Assembly: GCA_040755755.1 (NCBI GenBank)
Contig: JBFLZW010000012.1
Span: 24,015 to 88,014, forward strand
Length of the DNA: 64,000 bases
DNA from: a bacterium
Lineage (GTDB): Bacteria; SZUA-182; DTGQ01
Reading direction: 5' to 3'
Within the stretch, counting starts at the first letter, position 1. Every line of letters begins with the position of its first letter. Positions 39,145 through 50,005 of this stretch are shown here, piece after piece. Made by a program: the position numbers and the translations under genes. The notes below the pieces were generated by a model. The model did no database searches. It saw nothing but the letters and a program-made list of their open reading frames with translations, and was not told where the DNA came from.

Positions 39145-39360
39145 ATGAAAGCAAAAGAACTGAGAGATTATAGTGATGAAGAATTAGGACAAAAAGAGGC
39201 TGATTTACGTGAAGAGCTTTTTAAGCTCCGGTTTCAAGCCGCTTCCGGTCAATTAGAAAACTATATGAGAATCCGTCAGGTCAGGAAAGATATTTCCAGA
39301 GTGTTGACTGTATACCGGGAAAGATTGGCCAACAGGGAGAAACAGGGTGCAGGGGAATAG
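39145..39360 (+). CDS. rpmC: 50S ribosomal protein L29
   Basis: Small exit-tunnel protein. Two long helices with [19 protein letters not shown] and a [19 protein letters not shown] segment. 71 aa. Four bases before rpsQ. Confidence 0.95.
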   Translation: MKAKELRDYSDEELGQKEADLREELFKLRFQAASGQLENYMRIRQVRKDISRVLTVYRERLANREKQGAGE

Positions 39361-39364
39361 TTCC

Positions 39365-39619
39365 ATGAAGAGCAGGGGACAAAGGAAAAAAAGAACTGGT
39401 ACCGTTGTCAGCGATAAAATGGATAAGACGGTAGTTGTAGAAGTCAAAAGAACTATCATTGATCCTACGTATAAAAAGGTTGTTCAGAAACGAAAACGGT
39501 ATAAAGCGCATGATGAGGAAAACAAGTATAAAGTCGGCGATAAGGTTGTAATTATGGAAACGAGGCCATTGAGCAAAGATAAGCGGTGGCGGGTGGTAGC
39601 ACCGTTATCCTCGAATTGA
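39365..39619 (+). CDS. rpsQ: 30S ribosomal protein S17
   Basis: Primary 16S-binding protein. [21 protein letters not shown] and the [20 protein letters not shown] segment are family hallmarks. ATG 39365 is chosen; the frame opens earlier at 39347 inside rpmC. 84 aa. Confidence 0.96.
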   Translation: MKSRGQRKKRTGTVVSDKMDKTVVVEVKRTIIDPTYKKVVQKRKRYKAHDEENKYKVGDKVVIMETRPLSKDKRWRVVAPLSSN

Positions 39620-39647
39620 ATATCAGGGGAATTGAGGGTATAATATT

Positions 39648-40016
39648 ATGGTTCAACTTCAAACAATGCTTGATGTAGCGGACAATACGGGAGCCAAAAG
39701 GGTGATGTGTATCAAGGTGCTGGGTGGATCCCGGAAACGATATGCTACGATCGGTGATGTCATTGTCGTTACCGTGAAAGAGGCTGCACCCACCTCGGCA
39801 GTGAAAAAAGGAACGGTCAATAAGGCTGTTCTGGTACGAACAGCCAAAGAAGTACGCCGTCCCGATGGCTCGTATATAAAATTTGATCAAAATGCTGCAG
39901 TACTCATTAATAACCAGGGAGAGCCGATAGGGACACGAATTTTCGGACCGGTAGGCAGGGAATTGCGTGGCAAGAATTTTTCAAAGATCGTTTCCCTGGC
40001 TCCAGAGGTTCTATAA
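39648..40016 (+). CDS. rplN: 50S ribosomal protein L14
   Basis: [21 protein letters not shown] is the family start; [19 protein letters not shown] and [10 protein letters not shown] follow. 122 aa, standard length. Confidence 0.97.
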   Translation: MVQLQTMLDVADNTGAKRVMCIKVLGGSRKRYATIGDVIVVTVKEAAPTSAVKKGTVNKAVLVRTAKEVRRPDGSYIKFDQNAAVLINNQGEPIGTRIFGPVGRELRGKNFSKIVSLAPEVL

Positions 40017-40029
40017 GGAAGCATGACTG

Positions 40030-40383
40030 ATGAATCCGAAGATGAGCAAAGAAAAAAACAAGGGACGGTCAAATAAAATTCGAAAGGATGATCTAGTCAC
40101 CGTAATTGCCGGAAAAGCAAAAGGAAAGACAGGTCGGGTGCTTGGCGTTTTGCCGGAGAAACATCGGGTGATTGTTGAGAAACTGGTGATAGTGAAAAGG
40201 CATACTAAACCGAGTCAACAGCAGCAGCAGGGTGGGATTATTGAGAAAGAGGGCACGATTAACATCAGCAATGTCATGGTGAAATGTGGCAAGTGTAATC
40301 ATCCTACCCGTGTTGGCTTCATTCGTCTTGAGAATGGAGAAAAAGCCAGGATATGCAAAAAGTGCAAAGAGGTAATGGGCTGA
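40030..40383 (+). CDS. rplX: 50S ribosomal protein L24
   Basis: Assembly initiator with a KOW motif ([20 protein letters not shown]). The C-terminal half has [11 protein letters not shown] and CKKCKE, a zinc-ribbon-like pair of CxxC motifs seen in many bacterial L24. 117 aa, slightly long because of an N-terminal extension and a Gln-run (QQQQQ) in a loop. AAGGAAG before ATG. Confidence 0.95.
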   Translation: MNPKMSKEKNKGRSNKIRKDDLVTVIAGKAKGKTGRVLGVLPEKHRVIVEKLVIVKRHTKPSQQQQQGGIIEKEGTINISNVMVKCGKCNHPTRVGFIRLENGEKARICKKCKEVMG

Positions 40384-40420
40384 AAACTGTCTGCCTCTGG
40401 TAATGGATAGGAAAAGGGCT

Positions 40421-40972
40421 ATGGTTCGTTTAAAACAAAAGTACCAAGAAGAAATTTTACCTGCTCTCTGTCAGGAATTTGAATATAAAAATGTGCTCCA
40501 GGCTCCCAAGGTAATCAAGATTGTTATTAATATGGGTGTAGGAGAGGCGATTCAGAATGCCAAGGTTCTCGACTTTGCCTGTGAAGATCTTGCAAAAATC
40601 ACGGGGCAAAAACCCATGGTTACCCGGGCCAAGAAATCTATTGCCGGCTTCAAATTGCGGGAAGGAATGCCCATCGGCTGTCGGGTGACTTTGAGGGGGG
40701 CAAGAATGTATGAGTTTCTGGATAGACTGTTATCTGTAGCTCTGCCACGAATCAGAGACTTTAAAGGAATGCCCGACAAATCTTTTGACGGACAGGGAAA
40801 TTATAATTTTGGGCTTTCCGAGCAGGTAATATTTCCTGAGATCGATTATGATAAGGTTGATAAGGTCAGGGGTATGAATATCACGGTTGTAACGAGTGCC
40901 AAGACTGATAAAGAGGCACAGTCGTTACTCAGAAGGTTTGGGCTCCCGTTTCGGGGGGAGCGGGCAGAATAA
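40421..40972 (+). CDS. rplE: 50S ribosomal protein L5
   Basis: Binds 5S rRNA in the central protuberance. [33 protein letters not shown] and [15 protein letters not shown] are present. ATG 40421 ([12 protein letters not shown] upstream) is preferred to ATG 40403. About 183 aa. Confidence 0.96.
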   Translation: MVRLKQKYQEEILPALCQEFEYKNVLQAPKVIKIVINMGVGEAIQNAKVLDFACEDLAKITGQKPMVTRAKKSIAGFKLREGMPIGCRVTLRGARMYEFLDRLLSVALPRIRDFKGMPDKSFDGQGNYNFGLSEQVIFPEIDYDKVDKVRGMNITVVTSAKTDKEAQSLLRRFGLPFRGERAE

Positions 40973-40999
40973 AAAAGACTAGAGAGATGAGGTAGAGTC

Positions 41000-41185
41000 T
41001 TGGCAAGAAAGTCAATGATTATCAAAGCAAATCGAAAACCGAAGTTTTCCGTACGGAAATATCACCGGTGTGGAGTATGTGGGCGGCCGCGAGCTTACAT
41101 GAGACGGTTTGGTATCTGTAGAATCTGTTTTCGTCAGCTCGCCTTGCGGGGAGAAATACCAGGCGTTATAAAGTCAAGCTGGTAA
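41000..41185 (+). CDS. rpsZ: 30S ribosomal protein S14, zinc-binding type
   Basis: Short (61 aa) C+ form of S14: [20 protein letters not shown] carries the four zinc ligands. Ends with GVIKSSW, as in family members. Start TTG 41000 after GAGGTAG. The long zinc-free form of S14 is not in the window. Confidence 0.97.
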   Translation: MARKSMIIKANRKPKFSVRKYHRCGVCGRPRAYMRRFGICRICFRQLALRGEIPGVIKSSW

Positions 41186-41202
41186 GATTGAAAGGAAGAA
41201 TC

Positions 41203-41601
41203 ATGGCCTTAACGGATCCTATTGCTGATATGCTAACAAGGATTAGAAATGCTAGCATGGCAAAATTCCAGGCAGTAGATATTCCATCCTCACGCTTGAA
41301 GCAGGAAATTATCCGTATCTTCAAAGAGGAGGGGTATATCAGAGCTTACAAGATAATCGAGGACCAAAAGCAGGGAACAATCCGGGTATACTTGAAATAT
41401 AGTGAAGATAATCGACCGGTTATCAGCAACCTTCAGAGGATCAGCAAACCCAGTCGAAGGGTATATGTAAAAAAGGATGAGATTCCCAAAGTTTTGGGTG
41501 GCATGGGGATAGCTGTCCTCTCTACCTCTCAGGGAATCATGACGGATAAAACCACCCGGCGGGCAGGATTGGGTGGCGAGGTTCTGTGCTACGTTTGGTA
41601 A
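41203..41601 (+). CDS. rpsH: 30S ribosomal protein S8
   Basis: Central-domain 16S-binding protein and in E. coli the repressor of the spc operon. [14 protein letters not shown] and the C-terminal [25 protein letters not shown] segment are present. 132 aa from ATG 41203 with AAGGAAG upstream. Confidence 0.97.
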   Translation: MALTDPIADMLTRIRNASMAKFQAVDIPSSRLKQEIIRIFKEEGYIRAYKIIEDQKQGTIRVYLKYSEDNRPVISNLQRISKPSRRVYVKKDEIPKVLGGMGIAVLSTSQGIMTDKTTRRAGLGGEVLCYVW

Positions 41602-41613
41602 AAAGGATGATCC

Positions 41614-42150
41614 ATGTCGAGAATAGGAAAACAGCCAATAGTTATACCCAAAGGGATCAACGTTCAAATTGATAAAAATATTCTGTCAGTAAAAGGCCCC
41701 AAAGGACTGACCGAGCTTAACCTGCATCCCCATGTCAATGTCGAGATGGAGGGAGAGGAGATCAGAGTGAAGCCAAGATTGCAGACCAAGGCGGCACGGT
41801 CAATTTATGGCTTAACCAGAGCTTTGATATTCAACATGGTCCAGGGGGTTAAAAATGGTTTTGAAAAGAAGCTTGAGATTGTAGGTATCGGATATAAAGC
41901 GAATGTTTCGGGGAAAAATTTAGTTCTGAACCTCGGCTATTCACACCCGATTGAATATCCTATCCCGGATGGCATTGAAATACAGGTTGATAAGCAAATC
42001 AATATTGTTGTCAGAGGAATCGACAAGCAGAAGGTTGGACAGGTTTGCGCTGAAATCCGGAATTTCAAGCCGCCAGAACCATATAAGGGTAAAGGTATCC
42101 GTTATGAGGGTGAGGCGGTGAGAAGAAAGGTCGGAAAAACCGGAGCATAG
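41614..42150 (+). CDS. rplF: 50S ribosomal protein L6
   Basis: [16 protein letters not shown] at the start, then [12 protein letters not shown] and the terminal [16 protein letters not shown] motif. 178 aa, standard. Confidence 0.97.
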   Translation: MSRIGKQPIVIPKGINVQIDKNILSVKGPKGLTELNLHPHVNVEMEGEEIRVKPRLQTKAARSIYGLTRALIFNMVQGVKNGFEKKLEIVGIGYKANVSGKNLVLNLGYSHPIEYPIPDGIEIQVDKQINIVVRGIDKQKVGQVCAEIRNFKPPEPYKGKGIRYEGEAVRRKVGKTGA

Positions 42151-42173
42151 GATCAATTGAAGGAGAAAAATCC

Positions 42174-42539
42174 GTGAAAGGAAATGAAAGTCAGATATCG
42201 AGATCAATCCGCCATGCGAGAGTGCGGAAAAAGATTCAGGGGAGATCAGACCGGCCCCGCCTTGTCGTTTTTAAATCTTCCAAGCATACGTATGCTCAAG
42301 TGATCGATGACGTGCAGGGGAATACGTTAGCTTCAATATCGACTCTGTCTTCGAAGTTTCGGGAAAGACAACGGTATGGGGGAAATATCTCTGCTGCCAG
42401 GGTAATTGGTGAATTAATTGCCAAGGAATCTCTTCATAAGGGAATCAAGAAGGTAGTTTTCGATCGTGGCGGGTATCAATACCACGGAAGAGTCAAGGCC
42501 TTGGCAGAAAGTGCCAGAGAAGGGGGATTGGAGTTCTAG
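42174..42539 (+). CDS. rplR: 50S ribosomal protein L18
   Basis: Binds 5S r[23 protein letters not shown] and [19 protein letters not shown] are family motifs. Start GTG 42174 with AAGGAG upstream. 121 aa. Confidence 0.97.
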   Translation: MKGNESQISRSIRHARVRKKIQGRSDRPRLVVFKSSKHTYAQVIDDVQGNTLASISTLSSKFRERQRYGGNISAARVIGELIAKESLHKGIKKVVFDRGGYQYHGRVKALAESAREGGLEF

Positions 42540-42557
42540 CATGATGGAGGGAAGCGT

Positions 42558-43055
42558 TTGGCCAAGGTAAATCCAGATCAATTTGAATTAGTGGATAAGG
42601 TAGTCCATATTAATCGGGTTGCCAAAGTTGTCAAAGGGGGACGAAGGTTCGGGTTCAGTGCTCTGGTAGTGGTTGGAAATGCTGATGGCTACGTTGGAAT
42701 CGGATTGGGTAAGGCCAATGAGGTCCCGGAAGCCATCCGCAAAGGAGTAGAGAGGGCAAAGAAGAACCTGGTGAAAATTCCGGTTACCAAAGGAACCATC
42801 CCGTATATGGTCATGGGACACTATGGCGCAAGCAAGGTTATGTTGAAACCGGCTTCTGAAGGGACCGGGGTTATTGCCGGAGGAACGGTGAGAGCGGTCA
42901 TGGAGGCGGTCGGTGTAAAAAATATCCTTACCAAGTCGATTGGATCCAGTAATCCCCACAATGTTATCAAGGCAACCATGGCCGGATTGATGAGCCTTCG
43001 AAATCCGGAAGAAATCATCAGAAATCGTGGTTTAATACGAGAAGAGGCAGGGTGA
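42558..43055 (+). CDS. rpsE: 30S ribosomal protein S5
   Basis: Fidelity protein at the mRNA entry. [20 protein letters not shown] and [21 protein letters not shown] are intact. 165 aa from TTG 42558, with GGAGGGA just upstream. Confidence 0.97.
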   Translation: MAKVNPDQFELVDKVVHINRVAKVVKGGRRFGFSALVVVGNADGYVGIGLGKANEVPEAIRKGVERAKKNLVKIPVTKGTIPYMVMGHYGASKVMLKPASEGTGVIAGGTVRAVMEAVGVKNILTKSIGSSNPHNVIKATMAGLMSLRNPEEIIRNRGLIREEAG

Positions 43056-43057
43056 AA

Positions 43058-43246
43058 ATGGGAAGTCAGATCAAAATCACGCTGATAAAAAGCGGGATCA
43101 GCAGATCCTGGAAGCATCGGGAAATATTAAAGGGGCTGGGTCTGACCAAGTTAAACAAGACAGTTTACCGGCCCAATAACCCTGCAATCATGGGAATGGT
43201 AAAGAAGGTCGAATACCTGCTAGACTATCAGATTACAGAAGGATAG
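43058..43246 (+). CDS. rpmD: 50S ribosomal protein L30
   Basis: Short-form L30 (62 aa): [20 protein letters not shown] then [24 protein letters not shown] 43058 lies two bases after the rpsE stop. Typical size. Confidence 0.95.
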   Translation: MGSQIKITLIKSGISRSWKHREILKGLGLTKLNKTVYRPNNPAIMGMVKKVEYLLDYQITEG

Positions 43247-43250
43247 ATGG

Positions 43251-43697
43251 ATGAATTTAAGTCAATTAAAACCCGCGGAAGGTTCAAAAAAATATCGGAA
43301 ACGAGTGGGTAGAGGGTCCGGGTCAGGGCACGGCAAGACGAGCTGCCGGGGGCACAAGGGCCAGAACGCACGAGCTGGCGGTGGTGTACGCCGGGGATTT
43401 GAGGGTGGTCAAATGCCTTTGCAGCGAAGGCTGCCGAAGCGGGGATTTCACAACCTCTTCGGAAAGGAATATGCTCTGGTTAATGTATCAGCTCTCGAAG
43501 GCTTTGAGCAGGGAACAACCATCACGCCGGCAGAGTTAATACAGAAAGGCCTGGTTAAAAAGATCCTGAATGGAGTCAAGATACTGGGAGATGGCGAGTT
43601 ACACAAGTCATTAAAAGTCAAAGCCCATAAATTTTCAAAAACCGCTATTGAAAAGATCCGCACCGCAGGTGGAGAGGTCGAGGTGATTAGCCCTTGA
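43251..43697 (+). CDS. rplO: 50S ribosomal protein L15
   Basis: [20 protein letters not shown] then [20 protein letters not shown] and [18 protein letters not shown]. 148 aa. Its TGA stop overlaps the TTG start of secY (TTGA). Confidence 0.97.
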   Translation: MNLSQLKPAEGSKKYRKRVGRGSGSGHGKTSCRGHKGQNARAGGGVRRGFEGGQMPLQRRLPKRGFHNLFGKEYALVNVSALEGFEQGTTITPAELIQKGLVKKILNGVKILGDGELHKSLKVKAHKFSKTAIEKIRTAGGEVEVISP

Positions 43698-45007
43698 TTG
43701 AAAGTTTCCAAAATATCTTTAAAGTACCTGAATTAAAAAAGAGAATTCTATTTACCTTTGGTCTTTTGGCTGTCTTTAGAATCGGGGCTCACATTCCAAC
43801 TCCAGGAATTGATGGCGCAGCTTTGAGCGCTTTTTTTTCTCATGCGAAGGGAACTCTTCTGGGATTTTTTGACATGTTTTCTGGAGGAGCGTTATCCAAA
43901 CTGACGGTTTTTGCCCTTGGAATTATGCCCTACATCGATGCTGCTATTATTCTGGAGCTGTTGACAGTAGTCATTCCCCATCTGGAGCGGCTTTCAAAAG
44001 AAGGTGAACAGGGAAGAAAGAAAATCACCCAGTACACCCGGTATGGAACGATTCTGATTGCAGTCATACAATCTCTGGGGATAGGCTTTGGTCTGGAATC
44101 CATGAGGAGTCCGACCGGGGCACCTATTGTTCCATTTCCCGGCTGGCCATTCCGACTGCTGACCGTAATTACCCTTACGGCAGGAACTGTGTTCCTGATG
44201 TGGCTCGGTGAGCAGATAACCGAACGGGGAATCGGAAACGGGATTTCTCTCCTTATCTTCGCTGGTATTGTCGTTCGAGGGCCAGCGGCGGTAATTAATA
44301 CTGTGCGGCTTTTGCGAACGGGAGAAATGTCGTTTATCCTGATGGCCCTTATCGCTGTATTTATGGTGGCGGTATGCGCCTTTATTGTTTTTGTTGAGAC
44401 TGGAGAACGAAAGATTCCGGTGCAATATGCCAAACGCATGGTTGGAAGAAGGATGTATGGAGGGCAGAGTACCTACATCCCCTTGCGGGTAAATACTGCC
44501 GGAGTTATTCCAATCATTTTCGCTGCATCGATTATCATGTTTCCGGCAACCATAGCCAGGTTTATTAATCATCCATGGATGATTCATATTGCCGATGCTC
44601 TGGCCCCGGGTGCGCCACTGAATACGATTCTCTATATTGTTTTAATTGTGTTTTTCTGTTATTTTTACACAGCTATTATTTTCAATCCGGTTGACGTTGC
44701 TGATAATATGAAGAAGTATGGAGGTTTTATTCCGGGAATTCGGCCTGGTAAAAATACTGCTGAATATATCGATAAAATCCTGTCGAGAATCACCCTGGTC
44801 GGAGCAATCTACCTGTCTCTTATTTCTATTTTACCTACGTATTTGATTAAATTCTTTAATGTTCCTTTTTATTTTGGCGGTATAGCACTCATAATCATCA
44901 TTGAGGTTGGCCTGGATACGGTTCGCCAGATAGAATCTCATTTAATCATGAGAAACTATGAAGGCTTTATTAAGAAATCGAAGGTCAGTAGGCAAAGGAT
45001 CGGATAA
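43694..45007 (+). CDS. secY: preprotein translocase subunit SecY
   Basis: Central channel of the Sec translocon, ten membrane helices, 437 aa. Plug/TM2 region [22 protein letters not shown] (in parts), the [12 protein letters not shown] stretch and the C-terminal [14 protein letters not shown] are hallmarks. TTG 43694 overlaps rplO by four bases, with GAGGTGAT upstream. 25 bases before adk. Confidence 0.97.
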   Translation: MIESFQNIFKVPELKKRILFTFGLLAVFRIGAHIPTPGIDGAALSAFFSHAKGTLLGFFDMFSGGALSKLTVFALGIMPYIDAAIILELLTVVIPHLERLSKEGEQGRKKITQYTRYGTILIAVIQSLGIGFGLESMRSPTGAPIVPFPGWPFRLLTVITLTAGTVFLMWLGEQITERGIGNGISLLIFAGIVVRGPAAVINTVRLLRTGEMSFILMALIAVFMVAVCAFIVFVETGERKIPVQYAKRMVGRRMYGGQSTYIPLRVNTAGVIPIIFAASIIMFPATIARFINHPWMIHIADALAPGAPLNTILYIVLIVFFCYFYTAIIFNPVDVADNMKKYGGFIPGIRPGKNTAEYIDKILSRITLVGAIYLSLISILPTYLIKFFNVPFYFGGIALIIIIEVGLDTVRQIESHLIMRNYEGFIKKSKVSRQRIG

Positions 45008-45032
45008 ATCGGATAAAAAGGATAGGCAAGGG

Positions 45033-45683
45033 ATGAATCTCATACTTTTAGGGGCACCGGGAGTAGGAAAAGGAACACAGGCTAAGTTACTGATGAAAAG
45101 ATACCAGATTCCTCAGATATCGACAGGCGATATTCTGCGGGAAGCGGTACGTGAGCATACTCCGCTCGGCCTCAGGGCACAGGAGTTCATGAACAAGGGA
45201 CTTTTGGTACCCGATGAAATTGTTATTGGTATCATCGAGGATAGACTGAAAGGTCAGGACTGTAGTCATGGCTTTATTCTCGATGGATTTCCCAGAACCA
45301 TACCGCAGGCTGAAAGTCTCGGTGAAGTCATAAATAAACTGAGCATGAAACTTGATCATGTCATCAATTTTGAGCTGGATGAAGAGACTCTGATCAAAAG
45401 GCTGGCTGGAAGACAGACTTGTCAAGGTTGCGGAAATATGTATAATATATATTTTAATCCTCCGCGAAAGGAGGGGATCTGCGACCAATGCGGTGAAAAA
45501 CTCTTTCAACGGAAAGATGATAACCCCACAACAATACAGGAAAGGTTATCTGTTTATCGGGCTCAAACAATGCCGCTCATTGGATACTATCAGGCTCAGA
45601 GCAAACTGGTTACGATAACGTTAAGTAATAGCGAAGGACCGGATCAGATTTTCGATCGCCTTCGTATGATGTTGGAAAGTTAG
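45033..45683 (+). CDS. adk: adenylate kinase (zinc-type LID)
   Basis: Converts AMP + ATP to two ADP. P-loop GAPGVGKGTQ, FLDGFPRT-type motif (LDGFPRTIPQAE) and the LID domain with CQGC...CDQC zinc ligands (about residues 128-152). 216 aa from ATG 45033, where the family start MNLILLGAPG lies; the open frame continues upstream into secY. Confidence 0.96.
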   Translation: MNLILLGAPGVGKGTQAKLLMKRYQIPQISTGDILREAVREHTPLGLRAQEFMNKGLLVPDEIVIGIIEDRLKGQDCSHGFILDGFPRTIPQAESLGEVINKLSMKLDHVINFELDEETLIKRLAGRQTCQGCGNMYNIYFNPPRKEGICDQCGEKLFQRKDDNPTTIQERLSVYRAQTMPLIGYYQAQSKLVTITLSNSEGPDQIFDRLRMMLES

Positions 45684-45688
45684 ATATT

Positions 45689-46456
45689 GTGGTTATCCTG
45701 AAATCTCCTGATGAAATAGAGAGGATGAGAATTTCCGGACATATTGTGGCCGAAGTGCTTGAATATCTGAAAGAGTTGGTACAACCGGGTATTACCACTC
45801 TGGAGCTTGATCGGGAGGCGGAAAGGGAAATATACCGCAGAGGCGGAGAACCAACCTTTAAGGGATACAAACGATTTCCTCATGATTCTCCTTTTCCGGG
45901 GTGTATTTGCGTCTCTATCAATGAAGAAGTTATCCACGGGATACCTTCACAGAGAAAATTACTCCGAGGAGACATAATCAGTATTGACATTGGGGTCAGG
46001 GCAGAAGGATTTTGCTCTGATTCAGCCATTACGGTTGGGGTAGAGAGCATCAGTAAGGAAGCTGAGAAATTGCTCAGTACTACCGAAGAATCTTTGTACC
46101 GGGGAATTGGAAAGGCTTATCCGGGAAACAGGCTTCAGGATATCTCGTATGCAGTTCAGCAGCTTGTTGAAGAGCGGGGATATTCTGTAGTGCGTGATTT
46201 TGTCGGACATGGAATCGGACGATCTCCCCACGAAGATCCCCAGGTTCCCAATTTCGGAAAGCCTGGGCGGGGAAGACGATTAGAAGCAGGAATGGTTCTG
46301 GCCATCGAGCCGATGGTTGTCATGGGCAGTTATAATGTTGATGTGCTGGAAAATGGGTGGACAGCAGTGGCTGTCGATCATAGTCTGTCGGCTCATTTCG
46401 AGCATACGGTAGCCATCACTGGCAGCGGGCCGGAAATCCTAAGCAGGATTGAATGA
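45689..46456 (+). CDS. map: type I methionine aminopeptidase
   Basis: Removes initiator Met. Metal ligands are visible in DIGVRAEGFCSDSAIT, GHGIGRSPHEDPQ, AIEPMV and FEHTVAI. 255 aa. GTG 45689 is 5 bases after adk; ribosome site is weak (GGAAAG). adk-map-infA-rpmJ is the standard spc-to-alpha link. Confidence 0.95.
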   Translation: MVILKSPDEIERMRISGHIVAEVLEYLKELVQPGITTLELDREAEREIYRRGGEPTFKGYKRFPHDSPFPGCICVSINEEVIHGIPSQRKLLRGDIISIDIGVRAEGFCSDSAITVGVESISKEAEKLLSTTEESLYRGIGKAYPGNRLQDISYAVQQLVEERGYSVVRDFVGHGIGRSPHEDPQVPNFGKPGRGRRLEAGMVLAIEPMVVMGSYNVDVLENGWTAVAVDHSLSAHFEHTVAITGSGPEILSRIE

Positions 46457-46470
46457 GGAGATAATAACTT

Positions 46471-46689
46471 ATGTCAAAGGAAGGGGCGATCGAGGTAGAG
46501 GGGGTAGTCGTAGAGCCCCTCCCCAACGCTATGTTCCGGGTTGAGCTGGAAAATGGCCACAGAGTTCTCGCCCATATTTCTGGAAAAATGAGAAAAAATT
46601 TTATAAGGATCCTTCGTGGTGACAGGGTGCTGGTAGAGCTTTCTTCTTATGACTTAACCAAGGGTAGAATCATTTATCGATTCAAGTAA
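46471..46689 (+). CDS. infA: translation initiation factor IF-1
   Basis: S1-fold factor of 72 aa: [40 protein letters not shown], and [18 protein letters not shown] is 9 bases upstream. Confidence 0.97.
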   Translation: MSKEGAIEVEGVVVEPLPNAMFRVELENGHRVLAHISGKMRKNFIRILRGDRVLVELSSYDLTKGRIIYRFK

Positions 46690-46703
46690 AGGTCAATAAA
46701 TCT

Positions 46704-46817
46704 ATGAAGGTGAGAAGTTCCGTAAAGGCAATTTGTAAAAAATGCAAGATTATTCGGCGAAGGGGTATCATCCGGGTTATTTGTGAAAATCCTCGGCATA
46801 AGCAGAGACAGGGCTAA
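46704..46817 (+). CDS. rpmJ: 50S ribosomal protein L36
   Basis: 37-aa protein: [20 protein letters not shown] then [17 protein letters not shown]. Three Cys and one His (C11, C14, C27, H32) make the zinc-ribbon (C+) form. Upstream AAAGG. About 100 AT-rich bases follow before rpsM. Confidence 0.95.
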   Translation: MKVRSSVKAICKKCKIIRRRGIIRVICENPRHKQRQG

Positions 46818-46916
46818 AAGGCCGGTATTTTTGCCGAAACGGGATGATCACATGGTAAGTGATATGGGTAGAGAATTTCATGATAAAATTTTAATTTTAT
46901 TCCAGGGAGGAGTGTC

Positions 46917-47297
46917 TTGGCACGTATTGCGGGTGTAGACTTACCAAAAAATAAAAGAGCCGAGATCGGACTCACATACATCTATGGAATCGGAAGGTCA
47001 CGATCCCAACTCATTCTTGAAAAGGCACAGGTATCGAAGGATACAAAGATTGGAAAGCTTACTGAGGAGGAAATCACCCGGATACGGGATCAGATCGCCA
47101 ATTTCAAGGTTGAAGGAGATTTGAGAAGAGAGATTTCCATGAATATCAAAAGACTCATGGACATCGGATCTTATCGCGGCATGCGTCATCGTCGATCAAT
47201 GCCGGTAAGAGGGCAGCGAACCCATACCAATGCGAGAACGAGAAAGGGTCCGAAGCGAGCCACAGTCGGTGGAAAGAAAAAAGCAACCAAGAAATAA
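46917..47297 (+). CDS. rpsM: 30S ribosomal protein S13
   Basis: [25 protein letters not shown] start, [27 protein letters not shown] end, in parts. 126 aa from TTG 46917, supported by GGGAGGAG upstream. Confidence 0.97.
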   Translation: MARIAGVDLPKNKRAEIGLTYIYGIGRSRSQLILEKAQVSKDTKIGKLTEEEITRIRDQIANFKVEGDLRREISMNIKRLMDIGSYRGMRHRRSMPVRGQRTHTNARTRKGPKRATVGGKKKATKK

Positions 47298-47354
47298 ATC
47301 ATAAGCTGGAAATCGAGCCGATGGTTATTATTCCGGTAAAGGAGGTAGCATAAC

Positions 47355-47744
47355 ATGGCCCAAGTTAAGAAGAGAGGCCAAAAAAAAGAAAAAAAGAATA
47401 TCCCGGTTGGCGTAGCTCATATTCAGTCAACCTTTAACAATACCGTTATCACTATTACTACCGTTGAGGGGGACGTATTGTCTTGGTCCAGCGCAGGAAG
47501 CCTGGGGTTCAAGGGTTCTCGGAAAAGTACACCATTCGCTGCGCAAATGGCTGCTGAAGCTTGTGCCAAGAAAGCTATGGAGCAGGGCATGCGACAATTG
47601 GAAGTCAATGTCAAAGGTCCTGGTGCTGGAAGAGAGGCAGCTATTAGAGCCTTGCAGGCAGTTGGCCTTGAAATAAGCTCGATAAAAGATGTTACCCCGA
47701 TTCCGCATAATGGGTGCAGACCTCCCAAAAGGCGGAGAGTGTAG
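47355..47744 (+). CDS. rpsK: 30S ribosomal protein S11
   Basis: [40 protein letters not shown], and [18 protein letters not shown] end. 129 aa. AAGGAGG before ATG. Confidence 0.97.
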   Translation: MAQVKKRGQKKEKKNIPVGVAHIQSTFNNTVITITTVEGDVLSWSSAGSLGFKGSRKSTPFAAQMAAEACAKKAMEQGMRQLEVNVKGPGAGREAAIRALQAVGLEISSIKDVTPIPHNGCRPPKRRRV

Positions 47745-47761
47745 AAAGGAGAAATTGGAAA

Positions 47762-48388
47762 TTGGCTAGATATCGAGGCCCTGTTTGTCGTTTATGCCGT
47801 CGTGAAGGCATGAAACTGTTTCTCAAGGGAGACAGGTGCTATACTGATAAATGTGCGATTGAAAGAAGAAATTATCCACCTGGGCAGCATGGACAGGCAA
47901 GACCCAAAAGCTCCGGGTATGGATTACAATTAAGAGAAAAACAGAAAGCTAAAAGAATATATAGCATACTTGAAAGTCAATTCAGAAGTTATTTTCATAA
48001 GGCAGAAAGGAAGCCGGGTGTCACCGGCAAGTACCTTCTAACCTTATTAGAAACGCGGTTGGATAATGTTATCTATCGGCTTGGATTTGCTTCCTCCAGA
48101 AATGGAGCCCGGCAATTGATCACTCATGGTCATTTTACGGTCAATGGCCGAAAAGTGAATATTACCTCCTATCAACTAAAGCAGGGAGACACCATTGAGC
48201 TCATCGAAAAGAGCAGGAAAATCGAATGGATTAAAGAATCGATGGACTCGGCGGCACATCGCGGCATCCCTCAATGGCTGGAGGTCAACCCTGAAAAATT
48301 TATTGGAATAGTAAAAAGTCTTCCAAGCCGAGATGATATTACACTGCCAATTCAGGAGCAGTTAATCGTAGAATTATATTCAAAATAA
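47762..48388 (+). CDS. rpsD: 30S ribosomal protein S4
   Basis: S4 nucleates 30S assembly and in E. coli represses the alpha operon. [18 protein letters not shown] with later C (DRCYTDKC) forms a zinc-type N-terminus; PPGQHGQAR, then the S4 RNA-binding domain with [23 protein letters not shown] 47762 with AAGGAG 10 bases upstream; the frame runs back into rpsK. 208 aa. Confidence 0.97.
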   Translation: MARYRGPVCRLCRREGMKLFLKGDRCYTDKCAIERRNYPPGQHGQARPKSSGYGLQLREKQKAKRIYSILESQFRSYFHKAERKPGVTGKYLLTLLETRLDNVIYRLGFASSRNGARQLITHGHFTVNGRKVNITSYQLKQGDTIELIEKSRKIEWIKESMDSAAHRGIPQWLEVNPEKFIGIVKSLPSRDDITLPIQEQLIVELYSK

Positions 48389-48409
48389 AGCTACGGAGGG
48401 CAAGACTTA

Positions 48410-49450
48410 ATGCTGCAGTTTAAAGGTTTACAAAAACCAAAAAGGCTAGAGTGTGATTTAAGCACACTAACAAACACTTATGGTGAATTTTCTGCAGAAC
48501 CCTTCGAGCGGGGATTTGGCGTAACCATTGGGAACTCTTTACGAAGAGTACTATTGTCCAGCATTCAGGGTTCTGCGGTGACAGCGGTCAGAATCGAAGG
48601 AGCCCTGCATGAATTTTCTTCGTTATCGGGGGTTATCGAAGATGTCACCGAAATTATTTTAAACATCAAAGAGCTTCGAATAAAGTGTCATGTCGATCGT
48701 CCAAAAACGATTACTATTCGAAAAATCGGCCCCCACGAAGTGACTGCTGCTGACATCGACCATGATGCAGATGTTGAAATCCTGAATCCTGAGCTTCACA
48801 TCGCTGATCTCGATAAAGATGGCGTTTTGAACATGGAACTATTTGTTAAACAGGGAATCGGTTATTTCCCGGCAGAGAGAAATAAAGAGGAAAATCAGCC
48901 GGTAGGAGTTATTCCCATAGATGCCATCTTTTCACCGGTAAGGAAGGTTAACTTTCAGGTCGTGAATACTCGTTTAGGACAGTCTACTGAATACGAGAAA
49001 CTGAAGCTGCAAGTCTGGACTGACGGAAGTATCGCTCCTGCCGATGCTGTCGCTCATGCCGCAAAAATATTGAAGGATCATTACAGTATCTTTGTTAACT
49101 TCGAAGATAAAGAGGAAGAAATTTCCAAACCCGAGGAAGAAGTCAAAGCCAAGGAAGAGCCCAAGTTCAATGAAAATCTCCTGAAGAGTGTAGATGAGCT
49201 GGAACTTTCAGTAAGGGCTTATAATTGTCTCAAAAATGCTAATATTCGGACAATTGGGGAATTGGTGCAGCGGACTGAAAGTGAAATGCTGAAAACCAAG
49301 AATTTTGGAAGGAAATCACTTAACTCCATCAAGGGAATTCTCGCGGACATGGGATTGCACCTGGGCATGAAACTGGATAATTTCCCGCCTGTCGAGAGCA
49401 AAGAGGAAAAAGTTGATAAAAGTGAAGAGACTGAAGTCGAATCATCCTGA
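48410..49450 (+). CDS. rpoA: RNA polymerase alpha subunit
   Basis: Assembly platform of RNA polymerase. N-terminal domain with [18 protein letters not shown], acidic linker ([16 protein letters not shown]), and C-terminal domain [20 protein letters not shown] for UP elements and activators. 346 aa with a charged tail. ACGGAGGGC precedes ATG. Confidence 0.97.
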   Translation: MLQFKGLQKPKRLECDLSTLTNTYGEFSAEPFERGFGVTIGNSLRRVLLSSIQGSAVTAVRIEGALHEFSSLSGVIEDVTEIILNIKELRIKCHVDRPKTITIRKIGPHEVTAADIDHDADVEILNPELHIADLDKDGVLNMELFVKQGIGYFPAERNKEENQPVGVIPIDAIFSPVRKVNFQVVNTRLGQSTEYEKLKLQVWTDGSIAPADAVAHAAKILKDHYSIFVNFEDKEEEISKPEEEVKAKEEPKFNENLLKSVDELELSVRAYNCLKNANIRTIGELVQRTESEMLKTKNFGRKSLNSIKGILADMGLHLGMKLDNFPPVESKEEKVDKSEETEVESS

Positions 49451-49479
49451 TAACAGGAAATAGCAGAGGATCTGAAGAT

Positions 49480-49875
49480 ATGCGGCATAAGCTTGATAAA
49501 AGGAAACTGAATCGTGATTCCAGTGCCCGTAAGGCAATGCTCAAGAATCTCGTTACCTCGCTCCTTGATCACAATCGGATCGTGACTACGGAAGCCCGGG
49601 CCAAGGAAACGCGAAGAATTGCAGAAAAAATTATTACTACCGCTAAAAGCGATACCTTGCATGCCCGCAGGATGATCCTGCGGTTTGTTACCAAAAAGGA
49701 AGTCGTGAAGAAACTGTTTAAAGAGATTGCTCCCTATTACCGGGAAAAAGCTGGTGGATATGTCCGTCTGATTAAAATCGGGCCAAGAAAGGGCGATGGC
49801 GCGTTTATGGCTATGGTCGATCTCCTTGGCCTGGGTGGAAAAGAACAGGCGGAAAAGAAGGAAACCGAGGCCTAA
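49480..49875 (+). CDS. rplQ: 50S ribosomal protein L17
   Basis: [20 protein letters not shown] start, [20 protein letters not shown] and [20 protein letters not shown]. 131 aa. Last gene of the ribosomal block; a hairpin terminator starts about 50 bases later. Confidence 0.97.
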   Translation: MRHKLDKRKLNRDSSARKAMLKNLVTSLLDHNRIVTTEARAKETRRIAEKIITTAKSDTLHARRMILRFVTKKEVVKKLFKEIAPYYREKAGGYVRLIKIGPRKGDGAFMAMVDLLGLGGKEQAEKKETEA

Positions 49876-49927
49876 TAAGACTGGAAAGCCAGCAATCAGC
49901 CCTGCACGTTTGATACAAGGTGAATAA

Positions 49928-49960
49928 ACAAAAAAAGCAGGATATTCCTGCTTTTTTTGT
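49928..49960. terminator. strong bidirectional intrinsic terminator after rplQ
   Basis: A perfect 15-bp inverted repeat (ACAAAAAAAGCAGGA / TCCTGCTTTTTTTGT) with a 3-base loop TAT. The A7 and T7 arms make it work in both directions. It separates the ribosomal block from ecfA1. Confidence 0.92.
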
Positions 49961-50005
49961 TCACCAGATACTGCTTATCATGATTTTTCTCATCACCTTC
50001 CAGCC